DNA of 64,000 bases. Source: Gordonia shandongensis DSM 45094. Its GTDB lineage: Bacteria > Actinomycetota > Actinomycetes > Mycobacteriales > Mycobacteriaceae. Positions 17,016 through 25,225 of the stretch are shown piece after piece (within the stretch, counting starts at the first letter, position 1; each line of letters starts with the position of its first letter). The stretch is taken from positions 1 to 64,000 of the forward strand of contig NZ_AUHE01000001.1 of assembly GCF_000423025.1 (NCBI RefSeq), read 5' to 3'. Made by a program: the position numbers and the translations under genes. The notes beneath the pieces were generated by a model, which was not told the DNA's origin, searched no databases, and worked only from the letters and a program-made list of their open reading frames with translations.

Positions 17016-18617
17016 ATGACCACCGACACCCCTGCGTCCACACAGCCGCCGACCGCCGAGGCCGTCGACGGCGACGGCATCCGGACGACGATCGTCGCCG
17101 AGGACCACGCCGCCCCGACCTTCGCCGAACTCGGCGTCGACCCCGCACTCGTCGCCGCCCTCGAGGCCGACGGCAAGACCCACACCTTCGCGATCCAGGA
17201 GTTGACGCTGCCGCTGGCGCTGGGCGGCTCCGACCTCATCGGTCAGGCTCGCACCGGCATGGGCAAGACCTACGGCTTCGGCATCCCGCTGATGCACCGG
17301 TTGATCCACGCCGAGGACAGCGGTCTGCGCGCCCTGGACAACACGCCGCGCGCGCTGGTGATCGTCCCGACCCGCGAGCTGTGCGTCCAGGTCACCGAGG
17401 ACTTCGAGACCGCGGCGAAGGGCGTCGACGTCACCCTCGCCGACGGCACCGTGCGGCCGTTGGCGATCACCTCGATCTACGGCGGCCGCCCCTACGAGCA
17501 CCAGATCGCCGAGCTGCAGGCCGGCGTCGACGTCGTGGTCGGCACGCCCGGACGTCTCCTCGACCTCGCGCAGCAGGGCCACCTGGTGCTCGGCAAGGTC
17601 GCCGTCCTCGTGCTCGACGAGGCCGACGAGATGCTCGACCTCGGATTCCTGCCCGACATCGAGCGGATCATGGGGGCGCTGCCCGCCGATCGTCAGACGA
17701 TGCTGTTCTCGGCCACGATGCCCGGACCGATCGTCACGCTCGCACGGACCTTCCTGAACCGGCCGACGCACATCCGCGCCGAGCACGCGAACGACTCGGC
17801 CGTGCACGAGCGCACCACGCAGTACGTCTACCGCGCGCACGCCCTGGACAAGGCCGAACTGGTCGCTCGCATCCTGCAGGCCGAGGGCCGGGGCGCGACC
17901 ATGATCTTCACCCGCACCAAGCGCACGGCGCAGAAGGTCGCCGACGACCTCGCCGACCGCGGCTTCTCCGTCGGCGCCGTGCACGGAGACCTCGGCCAGG
18001 TCGCTCGCGAGAAGGCGCTGAACAAGTTCCGGGACGGCACCGTCGACGTCCTGGTGGCGACCGACGTGGCCGCCCGCGGCATCGACGTCGACGACGTCAC
18101 CCACGTCATCAACTACCAGTGCCCCGACGACGAGAAGACCTACGTCCACCGCATCGGTCGCACCGGCCGCGCCGGCCGCACGGGCATCGCGATCACCCTC
18201 GTCGACTGGGACGAACTGCACCGCTGGTCGCTCATCGACAAGGCTCTCGGTCTCGGCACGCCCGAGCCCGTCGAGACCTACTCGACCTCCGAACACCTCC
18301 GCGAGGAGCTCGGCATCTCCGCGGACGCCACCGGCCGGATCGGCGGCACCACCCGCAGCTCGGACGAGCGTCGGGAACGCCGTGAGCCGCGTCCGGACCG
18401 GCCCAAGCGCAATCGCCGACGCACGCGCGGCGGCAAGTCCGTCGACGGCGGCGCCGCCGCGGCGAGCGGTTCGGCGCCGAAGACCGACGGTCCCGCCGCG
18501 TCCGCGCCGGAGTCCGACGGGGACGGTGAGGCGCGGCGTCGTCCGCGGCGTCGCCGCCGTCGCCGTTCCGGCGCCAGGACCGACGGTGCGGCCGCGCCGT
18601 CGACGTCGACCGACTGA
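17016..18617 (+). CDS. rhlE: DEAD-box ATP-dependent RNA helicase (RhlE-like)
   Basis: 533 residues from the ATG at 17016. The helicase core shows the Q-motif region (FAIQELTLP), motif I ARTGMGKT, Ia PTRELCVQ, Ib GTPGRLLD, DEAD in VLDEADEMLDLGF, SAT in FSATMPG, IV MIFTRTKR, V TDVAARGID and VI HRIGRTGRAG. The last 120 residues form a basic, low-complexity tail (RRERREPRPDRPKRNRRRTRGG and an RRRPRRRRRRR run) likely to bind RNA. It unwinds or remodels RNA in ribosome assembly or mRNA decay. It is followed after 20 bases by the membrane-anchored propeller gene, as Rv3211-Rv3212 are. Confidence 0.93.
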   Translation: MTTDTPASTQPPTAEAVDGDGIRTTIVAEDHAAPTFAELGVDPALVAALEADGKTHTFAIQELTLPLALGGSDLIGQARTGMGKTYGFGIPLMHRLIHAEDSGLRALDNTPRALVIVPTRELCVQVTEDFETAAKGVDVTLADGTVRPLAITSIYGGRPYEHQIAELQAGVDVVVGTPGRLLDLAQQGHLVLGKVAVLVLDEADEMLDLGFLPDIERIMGALPADRQTMLFSATMPGPIVTLARTFLNRPTHIRAEHANDSAVHERTTQYVYRAHALDKAELVARILQAEGRGATMIFTRTKRTAQKVADDLADRGFSVGAVHGDLGQVAREKALNKFRDGTVDVLVATDVAARGIDVDDVTHVINYQCPDDEKTYVHRIGRTGRAGRTGIAITLVDWDELHRWSLIDKALGLGTPEPVETYSTSEHLREELGISADATGRIGGTTRSSDERRERREPRPDRPKRNRRRTRGGKSVDGGAAAASGSAPKTDGPAASAPESDGDGEARRRPRRRRRRRSGARTDGAAAPSTSTD

Positions 18618-18637
18618 TCTCGCCTATCCTGGCCAGA

Positions 18638-19912
18638 ATGGGACGGCTCACTCCGGAACGACGGACGCGCACCGATCTGATCGTCACCGCGCTCATCGTC
18701 GTGGCCGTCGTGGCGGTCGGCGTCGTCTTCTGGGCGACCAGCACCGCCCGGCACAGCGACCTGACACCCGCCGAGGGCACCGCCGACGTGCAGTTGCCCG
18801 CCGAGACGGTGCCGCGGGCCGTGAGCGTCCGGTGGCACGCCGCATCGTCCGCGACGGCGGTTCCCGCCGTCAGCCGCAACCTGCTGGTCACCGCCGACGA
18901 CGGCACCGTCACGGCGCGGCGCCCGCACGACGGTGACGCGTTCTGGACGTACCGGCGCGACCGGGCCCTGTGCGCGACGACCGCGGCCTGGCCCGGTGGC
19001 GACGACACGGTGATCTCCGTGTACCGGAATTCCGCCGGCTGCCGGGAGGTCATGTCGATCCGGGCCGCCGACGGCATCCGACATGCGGCCCGCACGAGCG
19101 ACGCCGACGACGTCGCCCATCTCTCGTACGACCCGAATTACGCACTCCAGTGGGGGCCCACCCGCCTGGAGACCTGGGGGTCGAACCTGGTCCGCGGTAT
19201 CGCGTACGGGCGCGAGTCCGCCCCGCGCGCCGCGGGCGTCGCCCCCGACCGCACGGGGTGCCGGATCCACTCCGCCGTGTCCGGCGGCGACCGCGTCGCG
19301 GTGATCGAACGCTGCGACGGCGACTTCGGGTACCGCCTGTCGGTGATGGGTGCGAGCCTCACCAGTGAGGAGAAGATCCGCGAGTGGGGGTCGGCGCTCA
19401 TCACGACGACCGCGTCGGGGCCGCCGCCGCGGCTGATCGCGGCCACCGACTCGGCGATCGCGGTCTACGACGGCGGCACCGACCGACGCGCCGACGACTC
19501 GGATCCCGGGCCCGCCGTGCGGTTGTTCGCCTCCGATGCGCAGCCCGAGACGCAGTTCCCGGTCGTCGGCGCACCGGGCGCTCCCGCCGACAGCACGCCG
19601 ATCACCGATCAGGGCGTGGTCTCGTACTGGACCGGATCCTCGACCGTGGTCCTCGACGCGTCCTCGGGTCGCGTGGTCTTTCAGGTTCCCGGCGCCCTCG
19701 GCCCGGGATCGGTGATGGCCGGTCAACTGCTCGTCCCCGTTCCCGGCGGCATCAGCGTGCGACGGGTCTTCGACGGCCACCAGGAGTTCGTCATCCCCGT
19801 CGACCGTGCCGGCTCCACTGGTCCGGTCAGCCTGCGGGTCCTCGGCCCGTACATCGCCGAACAACGCGGCGATCAGCTGGTCGTGTTGGGCGACGCCGCC
19901 GAAGCGGAGTAG
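18638..19912 (+). CDS. Membrane-anchored beta-propeller-like protein (Rv3212-like)
   Basis: 424 residues. A short basic N-terminus and one membrane helix (LIVTALIVVAVVAVGVVFWAT, about 14-34) anchor an extracytoplasmic domain with repeated short beta-blade patterns (NLLVTADDGTVTARRPHDGDAFWTY, AATDSAIAVYDGG, TVVLDASSGRVVFQVPG, GQLLVPVPGGISVRRV). This resembles PQQ-type beta-propellers. Six cysteines lie in the external part. It is a conserved mycobacterial-type protein of unknown function, next to the DEAD-box gene and converging with parA. Confidence 0.75.
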   Translation: MGRLTPERRTRTDLIVTALIVVAVVAVGVVFWATSTARHSDLTPAEGTADVQLPAETVPRAVSVRWHAASSATAVPAVSRNLLVTADDGTVTARRPHDGDAFWTYRRDRALCATTAAWPGGDDTVISVYRNSAGCREVMSIRAADGIRHAARTSDADDVAHLSYDPNYALQWGPTRLETWGSNLVRGIAYGRESAPRAAGVAPDRTGCRIHSAVSGGDRVAVIERCDGDFGYRLSVMGASLTSEEKIREWGSALITTTASGPPPRLIAATDSAIAVYDGGTDRRADDSDPGPAVRLFASDAQPETQFPVVGAPGAPADSTPITDQGVVSYWTGSSTVVLDASSGRVVFQVPGALGPGSVMAGQLLVPVPGGISVRRVFDGHQEFVIPVDRAGSTGPVSLRVLGPYIAEQRGDQLVVLGDAAEAE

Positions 19913-19933
19913 CCGGCCGGTCCCGGCGCCCGG

Positions 19934-20728
19934 TCAGCTGACCGGCGCCTCGTAGGTCTCCAGCGGAGCGCCCGCCCAATGGGCCCGCAGGTTGGCCGCG
20001 AGCTCCCGGTAGGCCACCGACCCCTTGTTCTTGCGTCCCCGCATCACCGACGATCCGGAGGCCGAGGCCTCCGCGAACCGGACGGTCCGCGGGATCGGCG
20101 GCGACAGCACCGGAAGGTCGTAGCGGTCGGTGACGTCGGCGAGGACATCGCGGCTGTGCGTGGTCCGCGCATCGAAGAGGGTGGCCACCGCGCCCAGAAT
20201 CGCCAGGTCGGGGTTGGTGATCTGCTGGACCTCGGTGACGGTGCGCAGCAGTTGGCCGACGCCTCGGTGGGCCAGGGTCTCGCACTGGAGCGGAACCACC
20301 ACCTCGTCCGCGGCGGTCAGACCGTTGAGGGTCAGGACCCCCAGGGAGGGCGGGCAGTCGATGAGGATCACGTCGTAGTCCTGCGCGATCTCGCCGAGTG
20401 CGCGCTTGAGGGCGTACTCGCGTCCGGGCCGCATGAGCAGCAGCGCTTCGGCGCCGGCGAGATCGATCGTCGCCGGAAGCAGCGTCACGCCGTCCTCGGT
20501 GTCGAGCAGGACGTCGGCGACCTCCTCCGCCCCGATGAGCACGTCGTGTACGGACGCCGACAGCTGGTCGGGGTCGTGGCCGAGGGAGAACGTCAACGAC
20601 CCCTGCGGGTCGAGGTCGACCACGAGGACGGCGACGTCCTCGGCGGCGAGCGCGGCGCCGACCGACGCCGTGGTCGTGGTCTTGGCCACGCCGCCCTTCT
20701 GATTCGCGATGGCTAGGGTGCGCGTCAT
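19934..20728 (-). CDS. ParA/Soj-family ATPase (Rv3213c-like)
   Basis: 264 residues with the deviant Walker A of ParA/MinD proteins (NQKGGVAKTTTT), Walker A' VLVVDLDPQGSLTFSL and Walker B-region YDVILIDCPPSLGVLTLNGL. No parB, centromere-like repeats or origin are nearby, so it is probably not the chromosomal segregation ParA; it corresponds to the orphan Soj-like Rv3213c. ATP-dependent dimerisation on DNA is expected; the cargo is unknown. The ATG at 20728 is preferred (AAGG a few bases upstream); a GTG at 20737 would add three residues. Confidence 0.88.
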   Translation of the reverse strand: MTRTLAIANQKGGVAKTTTTASVGAALAAEDVAVLVVDLDPQGSLTFSLGHDPDQLSASVHDVLIGAEEVADVLLDTEDGVTLLPATIDLAGAEALLLMRPGREYALKRALGEIAQDYDVILIDCPPSLGVLTLNGLTAADEVVVPLQCETLAHRGVGQLLRTVTEVQQITNPDLAILGAVATLFDARTTHSRDVLADVTDRYDLPVLSPPIPRTVRFAEASASGSSVMRGRKNKGSVAYRELAANLRAHWAGAPLETYEAPVS

Positions 20729-20780
20729 GGCCACCACCTTACGATGACGTCCGTCACGGCACCGGACTCAGGCGTCGGAC

Positions 20781-21206
20781 TCAGGCGTCGGGGGGCAGGT
20801 CCTCGTCGTTGAGCCAGGCCATCGACGCCGGCGCGAACAACAGCACCAGCACGCCGAGCGCGACGGCGGCGACGGGGACGCCGACCGCCGGGAGTCCGCT
20901 GCCGGTGATGAGGGTGTAGGCGACCGGGAGCAGCAGGATCTGCGCGATCACCGACAGTCCGCGCCCCCAGCGGTGGCCGCGGATCAACGCGATCCCGCCG
21001 GCCAGGACGCCGCCTCCGATCACGACGAACCACACGGCCGAGCCGTACCCGCTGATGGCGTCCTCGTGGTGCCCCGCCAACTCGCGGATCACATAGATCG
21101 CGGCGACCACGAGTCCGACGACGCCCTGCGCGGCGGTCACGTATCCAGCCCAGCGAAGGGTGGACGGGATCGCCGGGGGCCGCTGCGGGGACTCGGTGCT
21201 GCTCAC
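20781..21206 (-). CDS. Integral membrane protein (Rv3217c-like)
   Basis: 141 residues with four hydrophobic segments: YVTAAQGVVGLVVAAIYVI, VWFVVIGGGVLAGGIALI, LSVIAQILLLPVAYTLIT and VAAVALGVLVLLFAPASM. Both termini are polar, the C-terminus acidic (NDEDLPPDA). No catalytic motif is seen. It occupies the place of the conserved membrane protein Rv3217c and diverges from the lipid kinase gene. Function unknown. Confidence 0.75.
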   Translation of the reverse strand: MSSTESPQRPPAIPSTLRWAGYVTAAQGVVGLVVAAIYVIRELAGHHEDAISGYGSAVWFVVIGGGVLAGGIALIRGHRWGRGLSVIAQILLLPVAYTLITGSGLPAVGVPVAAVALGVLVLLFAPASMAWLNDEDLPPDA

Positions 21207-21259
21207 CCCTCCAGCCTATGGCTCCGCACCCCGCGGGCGTCCACCGGCCCCGGGCCGGA

Positions 21260-21265
21260 TAACCT
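21260..21265 (+). promoter_or_regulatory. -10 element for a probable leaderless lipid kinase mRNA
   Basis: TAACCT lies eight bases before the GTG at 21274, the spacing at which transcription would start at or within a base of the start codon. There is no ribosome-binding site in front of that GTG. Leaderless mRNAs are common in this group of bacteria. No clear -35 is visible. Confidence 0.4.
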
Positions 21266-21273
21266 TGTCAATC

Positions 21274-22221
21274 GTGCGCGTCATGCTCGTCACCAATCCG
21301 TTCGCGACCTTCACCACGCCCGAGGGCCGTGATGCGCTGGCGAACACGCTCGACTCCCGCTTCCAGGTCGACGTCGAGCACACCGCTCACCGCGGTCATG
21401 CCGGTGAGCTCGGCGCGCGTGCGGCCGCCGAGGGCTACGACGCCGTCGTGGTGCACGGCGGGGACGGCTCGGTCAACGAGGTGGCCAACGGCATCCTCGG
21501 CGCACCGGACTCCCCGACCCGGTCGCCGTCGTCGCTGCCGGCTCTCGCCGTGGTTCCCGGGGGCAGCGCGAATGTGTTCGCACGGGCACTCGGGATCAGC
21601 CGCGACCCGCTCATCGCGACCGCGCAGCTGATGTCGATGATCGAGGACCGTGCGCGCCGCTCGATCAGTCTCGGCCACACGCTGGGGCGCTGGTTCCTGT
21701 TCAACGCGGGCATGGGGATGGACGCGATCGTCGTGCGCCAGATGGAGGATCAGCGGCACCGCGGCAAGAAGGCGACGGCGAGCCGGTATTTCCGAACCAC
21801 CCTCGGCTCCTTCTTCCGGCCGTCGATCACGCCCCCGACGTTCACCGTCGAGGTGCCCGAGCGTGAGCCGATCGAGGGGGTTCGGTTCGGTTTCGTGAGC
21901 AACACCGGACCGTGGACCTACCTGGGGACCCGACGGATCCAGACCAATCCGGGCACCGACTTCGACAGCGGGCTGGGCATCTTCGCGGCCACCTCGGTGT
22001 CGGTGCCCCGCAATCTCGTCCTCGGCTCGCGGCTCCTGGCGGGGACCGATCCGAAGGCCCGCCATCTGTTCCGCGACGATGACGTCGAGTGGGTGACGTT
22101 CACCTCGCCCGAACCCGCGGACGTCCAGATGGACGGCGACTACCTGGGACTTCACCGGAGACTGGAGTTCGGCTACCGCCGGGACGTCCTGGACGTCGTC
22201 GCCCCTCCCGCGGGCGGTTAA
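21274..22221 (+). CDS. Diacylglycerol/lipid kinase, DagK/YegS family (Rv3218-like)
   Basis: 315 residues of the DAGK catalytic family. VVVHGGDGSVNEVANG is the phosphate-binding GGDGT-type motif, VVPGGSANVFARALG the second nucleotide-site segment, and the C-terminal beta-sandwich ends with VQMDGDYLG. It should phosphorylate a lipid such as diacylglycerol at the inner face of the membrane. The likely start is the GTG at 21274 (VRVMLVTNPF); the frame is open to 21160 but the conserved region begins at the GTG. It lies upstream of whiB1 in the same direction, 251 bases away. Confidence 0.85.
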   Translation: MRVMLVTNPFATFTTPEGRDALANTLDSRFQVDVEHTAHRGHAGELGARAAAEGYDAVVVHGGDGSVNEVANGILGAPDSPTRSPSSLPALAVVPGGSANVFARALGISRDPLIATAQLMSMIEDRARRSISLGHTLGRWFLFNAGMGMDAIVVRQMEDQRHRGKKATASRYFRTTLGSFFRPSITPPTFTVEVPEREPIEGVRFGFVSNTGPWTYLGTRRIQTNPGTDFDSGLGIFAATSVSVPRNLVLGSRLLAGTDPKARHLFRDDDVEWVTFTSPEPADVQMDGDYLGLHRRLEFGYRRDVLDVVAPPAGG

Positions 22222-22472
22222 GCCACCCGCTACCGGCGGGTAAGCATGAGTTCGGCCTGTTGCCAACCCCTTGTGATCTATCCGGCATTCGTCGCTCACC
22301 TATAGCCAACGGGCGACACACAGTAGTACAACAGTTGTTGACGCAATCACGCACCCCCTGCCAAGCGACGTCCTGCGCCCCAAGCCAGGTGAACTCGATT
22401 GCACAACCCCAGGTCTGCCTGACGATGACGCGAGCGCGCGTACGACGCCGCTGTGCGAAGAAGGAGTAAGTA

Positions 22473-22727
22473 ATGGATTGGCGCCACAAGGCTATCTGCC
22501 GCGACGAGGACCCGGAGCTGTTCTTCCCGGTCGGCACCTCCGGCCCGGCCATCGCTCAGGTCGCCGACGCCAAGCTGGTGTGCCAGCGCTGCCCGGTGAC
22601 CGCCGACTGCCTGTCGTGGGCGCTGGAGACCGGTCAGGACGCCGGCGTCTGGGGCGGCATGAGCGAGGACGAGCGCCGCGCCCTCAAGCGTCGCAACGCT
22701 CGGACCCGCGCCCGCAGCGCCGTCTGA
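22473..22727 (+). CDS. whiB1: WhiB1 iron-sulfur transcription factor
   Basis: 84 residues, full length for WhiB1. The four cluster cysteines are C9, C37, C40 and C46 (C...C-x2-C-x5-C), followed by the GVWGG turn (58-62) and a basic C-terminus (KRRNARTRARS) that contacts DNA. In mycobacteria WhiB1 is an essential [4Fe-4S], NO-sensitive regulator that binds the SigA C-terminal region. The ATG has a strong AAGGAG site. A 251-base upstream region separates it from the lipid kinase gene and contains an ACAAC-A-GTTGT inverted repeat at 22328-22338 and an isolated TGTGA half site. Confidence 0.97.
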   Translation: MDWRHKAICRDEDPELFFPVGTSGPAIAQVADAKLVCQRCPVTADCLSWALETGQDAGVWGGMSEDERRALKRRNARTRARSAV

Positions 22728-22747
22728 GCCGCCCGCCACGGCTTTCC

Positions 22748-22782
22748 CGAGAGCCCCGGACCCCAGTGGTCCGGGGCTCTCG
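22748..22782 (+). terminator. Hairpin terminator after whiB1
   Basis: A perfect 15-base-pair stem (left arm CGAGAGCCCCGGACC, right arm its complement) with a five-base loop, starting 20 bases after the whiB1 stop. There is no T-run, as is common for terminators in these GC-rich genomes. It also lies downstream of the convergent pdtaS gene and may end both transcripts. Confidence 0.75.
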
Positions 22783-22851
22783 GCGTCCATCGGCCCCGCG
22801 AACTCGGTTCTCTGCGGCACGGGATCGGGGCGGCACGGGATCGGGGCGAGA

Positions 22852-24372
22852 TCAATGCAGGGGCACGTCGAGTGTGGCGCGGGTCCCCGCGCCGTCGGGG
22901 GCCGCGGCGATGTCGATCCGACCGCGCAGATCGTTCGAGACCAGCGTCCGGACGATCTGCAGTCCGAGATGGTCCGATGCGGCGAGGTCGAAGCCCGCGG
23001 GCAGCCCGCCGCCGTTGTCGGTCACCCGAACCCGCAGGTGCCGGACGTCGCGATCGGCGTCGACGATGATCTCGGCGCCCTCCCGGCCCGGGGCGAATCC
23101 GTGCTCGATGGAATTCTGAATCACCTCGGTCAGCACCATCACCAGGGGCATCGCGAGGTCCGCGGACAGGACGCCGAGCGTGCCGCTGCGCCGCACGGCG
23201 ACACGCGTGCCGCCGTCGGGCAGCCACACGTCGACCAGCGACGATGCGAGCCGGTCGACGACGACGTCGAGATCGACCTCCTCGTCGACGCTGCCGGACA
23301 GCAGCTCGTGCACCAACGCGATGGACGACACCCGACGGACCGCCTCCCCGAGGGCCGTGCTCACCTCGCTGCTGCCCGACCGGCGGGCCTGGAGCCGCAG
23401 GAGCGCCGAGACGCTCTGCAGATTGTTCTTCACCCGGTGGTGGATCTCGCGGATCGTGGCGTCCTTGCTGATCAACGCCAGATCGCGGCGTTTGACCTCG
23501 GTCACGTCGCGGATCAGGAGCAGTGCACCGTGCGAGCGGCCCGCCGAACGCAGCGGAACGGCCCGGATCAGCACGGTCGCGCGCCGGGCGTCGACCTCCA
23601 TCCGCAGGGCGACGTCGGCGTCCGGGGACGTCGCGTCCCGCGTGCCGCCGGCCGCGGTCGCGATCATCGCCCGCGCATCGGCCGCCTCGAACGGGTCGGT
23701 GAGCAGATCGGCGAACACGTCGCCGATCCGCGCCGCGACCAGATCGGTCGTCCACCCCATGCGGTGCACCGCCGACAGTGCGTTCGGACTCGCGTACCGG
23801 ACCTCACCGTCGGCGTCGATGCGGATGAAACCGTCCCCGGCGCGGGGGGTCGACAGACCGGTCGCGGTCGCCTCGGTCAGCGGGAAGGTCCCCTCGACCA
23901 CCATGGCGCACAGGGCGTCGGCGGCGTCGCGATACGCCGACTCCAGCGGCGACGGCGGCCGGGCGTCGGCGGCGTTTCCGGCGCGCCCCAGGACCGCGAT
24001 CACCCCGCCCTCGAATCCCACGGGCACCGCGACCCGATCCAACAGCATGCCGCCGACCCGCGCCGGCTGCGGTTCACGCTCCACCCGACCGTCGGCGGCG
24101 GCCCGCACCATCAGCGGATTGGCGCCCTGCGGACTCGCGGGCGCGTCGATGCGGTGCCCGACCTCGTCGCGCGGGAACACCGTCGCCGCCGTATTGGGCC
24201 GCACCTGCGCCACGTACACCAGTCGGCCGTGCTCGTCGGGGACCGCGAGCAGATAGTCGGCGAACGACAGGTCGGCCAGCAGCTGCCACTCGGCGACGAG
24301 CCGCTGCAGATGGGCGCCCGCCCCGGCGGACAGGGTGGTGTGCTCGGCGAGCAGGTCGGTGAGCGTCGCCAT
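22852..24372 (-). CDS. pdtaS: PdtaS sensor histidine kinase
   Basis: 506 residues, the soluble HisKA_2-type kinase that pairs with the antiterminator response regulator PdtaR (not in this window). The N-terminal 160 residues are a GAF-like domain, 175-295 a PAS domain, then the dimerisation/phosphoacceptor box REIHHRVKNNLQ (His pair at 311-312) and a C-terminal HATPase domain with NSIEHGF (N box), VTDNGGGLPAGFD (G1) and DHLGLQIV (G2). No membrane helix is visible. The gene order (whiB1, pdtaS, biotinylated protein, rshA, sigH) is that of Rv3219-Rv3223c. Confidence 0.93.
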   Translation of the reverse strand: MATLTDLLAEHTTLSAGAGAHLQRLVAEWQLLADLSFADYLLAVPDEHGRLVYVAQVRPNTAATVFPRDEVGHRIDAPASPQGANPLMVRAAADGRVEREPQPARVGGMLLDRVAVPVGFEGGVIAVLGRAGNAADARPPSPLESAYRDAADALCAMVVEGTFPLTEATATGLSTPRAGDGFIRIDADGEVRYASPNALSAVHRMGWTTDLVAARIGDVFADLLTDPFEAADARAMIATAAGGTRDATSPDADVALRMEVDARRATVLIRAVPLRSAGRSHGALLLIRDVTEVKRRDLALISKDATIREIHHRVKNNLQSVSALLRLQARRSGSSEVSTALGEAVRRVSSIALVHELLSGSVDEEVDLDVVVDRLASSLVDVWLPDGGTRVAVRRSGTLGVLSADLAMPLVMVLTEVIQNSIEHGFAPGREGAEIIVDADRDVRHLRVRVTDNGGGLPAGFDLAASDHLGLQIVRTLVSNDLRGRIDIAAAPDGAGTRATLDVPLH

Positions 24373-24401
24373 CGCCTACCGCATCCGTGCGCCGGTGCGC
24401 G

Positions 24402-24620
24402 TCACCGGCGGTAGGTCGCGATGACGTCGCCGGCCTGGATCACCTGGCCGGTGTTCACCCGCACCTCGTCGAGGACGCCGGCGTCCTCGGCGAGGACCGG
24501 GATCTCCATCTTCATCGACTCCAGCAGGACCAGAGTGTCGCCCACCTCGACGCGCTGCCCGGCCTTCGCCGTGACCTCGAGGACAGTCGCAACGATTTCA
24601 TTGATCACGTCATCAGCCAT
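24402..24620 (-). CDS. Biotinylated small protein TB7.3-like
   Basis: 72-residue biotin/lipoyl-attachment domain standing alone. The biotin site is the lysine of LLESMKMEIPVLAE, and the C-terminus GQVIQAGDVIATYR is the usual hammerhead end. It matches Rv3221c (TB7.3). It may serve as carboxyl-carrier for an acyl-CoA carboxylase or another biotin enzyme; none is adjacent. The ATG at 24620 fits the family; an ATG at 24629 would add three residues. Confidence 0.9.
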   Translation of the reverse strand: MADDVINEIVATVLEVTAKAGQRVEVGDTLVLLESMKMEIPVLAEDAGVLDEVRVNTGQVIQAGDVIATYRR

Positions 24621-24627
24621 GGCGAAC

Positions 24628-24633
24628 ATCTTA
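24628..24633 (-). promoter_or_regulatory. -10 element for a probable leaderless TB7.3-like mRNA
   Basis: On the minus strand TAAGAT lies seven bases before the ATG at 24620, and no ribosome-binding sequence is present. This spacing predicts transcription starting at the start codon. Confidence 0.4.
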
Positions 24634-24742
24634 ACCGAGCGCGCGTTCGGTGCGGAGGATCGCGGCGGCGATTACCGCCGATGCGAGACGGCATGAAATA
24701 ATCGTCCACGCACGTGACACGTACGATCCAAAGGAGGTCGTC

Positions 24743-24817
24743 ATGAGCAAGCGCGGACGGAAGAGGCGCGGTCGCAAGAAGAAGGCAGCCAACCACGGCA
24801 AGCGGCCGAACGCCTGA
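24743..24817 (+). CDS. Ribosomal protein bL37 (24 residues)
   Basis: A very short but clear gene: 24 codons from ATG 24743 to TGA 24815-24817, with a strong AAAGGAGG ribosome site seven bases upstream. The product begins MSKRGRKRRGRKKK and ends ANHGKRPNA, nearly all basic. This is the pattern of the actinobacterial 50S subunit protein bL37 found in mycobacterial ribosome structures. It is easily missed by gene finders because of its length. A hairpin terminator follows 33 bases downstream. Confidence 0.9.
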   Translation: MSKRGRKRRGRKKKAANHGKRPNA

Positions 24818-24850
24818 GTCAGCGGTCGCCGACTGACTCTCGCAGACACG

Positions 24851-24897
24851 AAGCGGCCCGCCTCCCTCACCATCCGGTGAGACGGGGCGGGCCGCTT
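24851..24897. terminator. Bidirectional hairpin terminator between bL37 and rshA
   Basis: A long hairpin: outer arms AAGCGGCCCGCC (24851-24862) and GGCGGGCCGCTT (24886-24897), inner arms CTCACC (24866-24871) and GGTGAG (24876-24881) around an ATCC loop. A short T-rich run follows on the plus side (CTTTGC), and the AAG of the left arm gives T residues on the minus side. The flanking genes converge, so it can serve both. Confidence 0.8.
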
Positions 24898-24922
24898 TGC
24901 CGTTCCTCGGCCGTGCGGGGGA

Positions 24923-25225
24923 TCACTCGGAGTCGATGCGAATCGTCGTCTGCCGAATGGTCACCGACCGGCGGATCTCCATCCGGAGGCGATCCCGCAA
25001 CCCCTCCGGCGCATGCTCTCCACCGCACTTCCGGCTGATCAGCTCCTTGAGCTGCCGCTGGATGCCGTAGTGCTCCAGGCACGACGGGCACCCGTTGACG
25101 TGCCCCTCGAGCCGCTGCCGGGCACCGTCGTCGCACTCGTTGTCGAGCAGCAGCCAGATGTCGGCGAGCACGGCCGTGCAGTCGAGGTTCTCGAACTCGC
25201 TGTCGCCGTTCGGTTCGTTGCTCAT
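24923..25225 (-). CDS. rshA: RshA anti-sigma factor (zinc-containing)
   Basis: 100 residues. The ZAS signature H-x3-C-x2-C is HVNGCPSC (H42, C46, C49), with C16 and C31 upstream. In homologues these residues bind zinc, and oxidation of the cysteines to a disulfide releases SigH. Its ATG overlaps the end of sigH by four bases (ATGA), so the antisigma and sigma factors are translated together. No membrane segment, as expected for a cytoplasmic redox switch. Confidence 0.95.
   Translation of the reverse strand: MSNEPNGDSEFENLDCTAVLADIWLLLDNECDDGARQRLEGHVNGCPSCLEHYGIQRQLKELISRKCGGEHAPEGLRDRLRMEIRRSVTIRQTTIRIDSE

Noticed and set aside
19925-19949. GGCGCC...GGCGCC palindrome over the parA stop codon
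   Set aside because: The stem has a bulge and lies in coding sequence; it may act as a terminator for the converging genes but I cannot separate this from codon bias.
22262-22350. CRP-binding sites upstream of whiB1
   Set aside because: Only an isolated TGTGA half site and imperfect partners are seen; none fits TGTGA-N6-TCACA.
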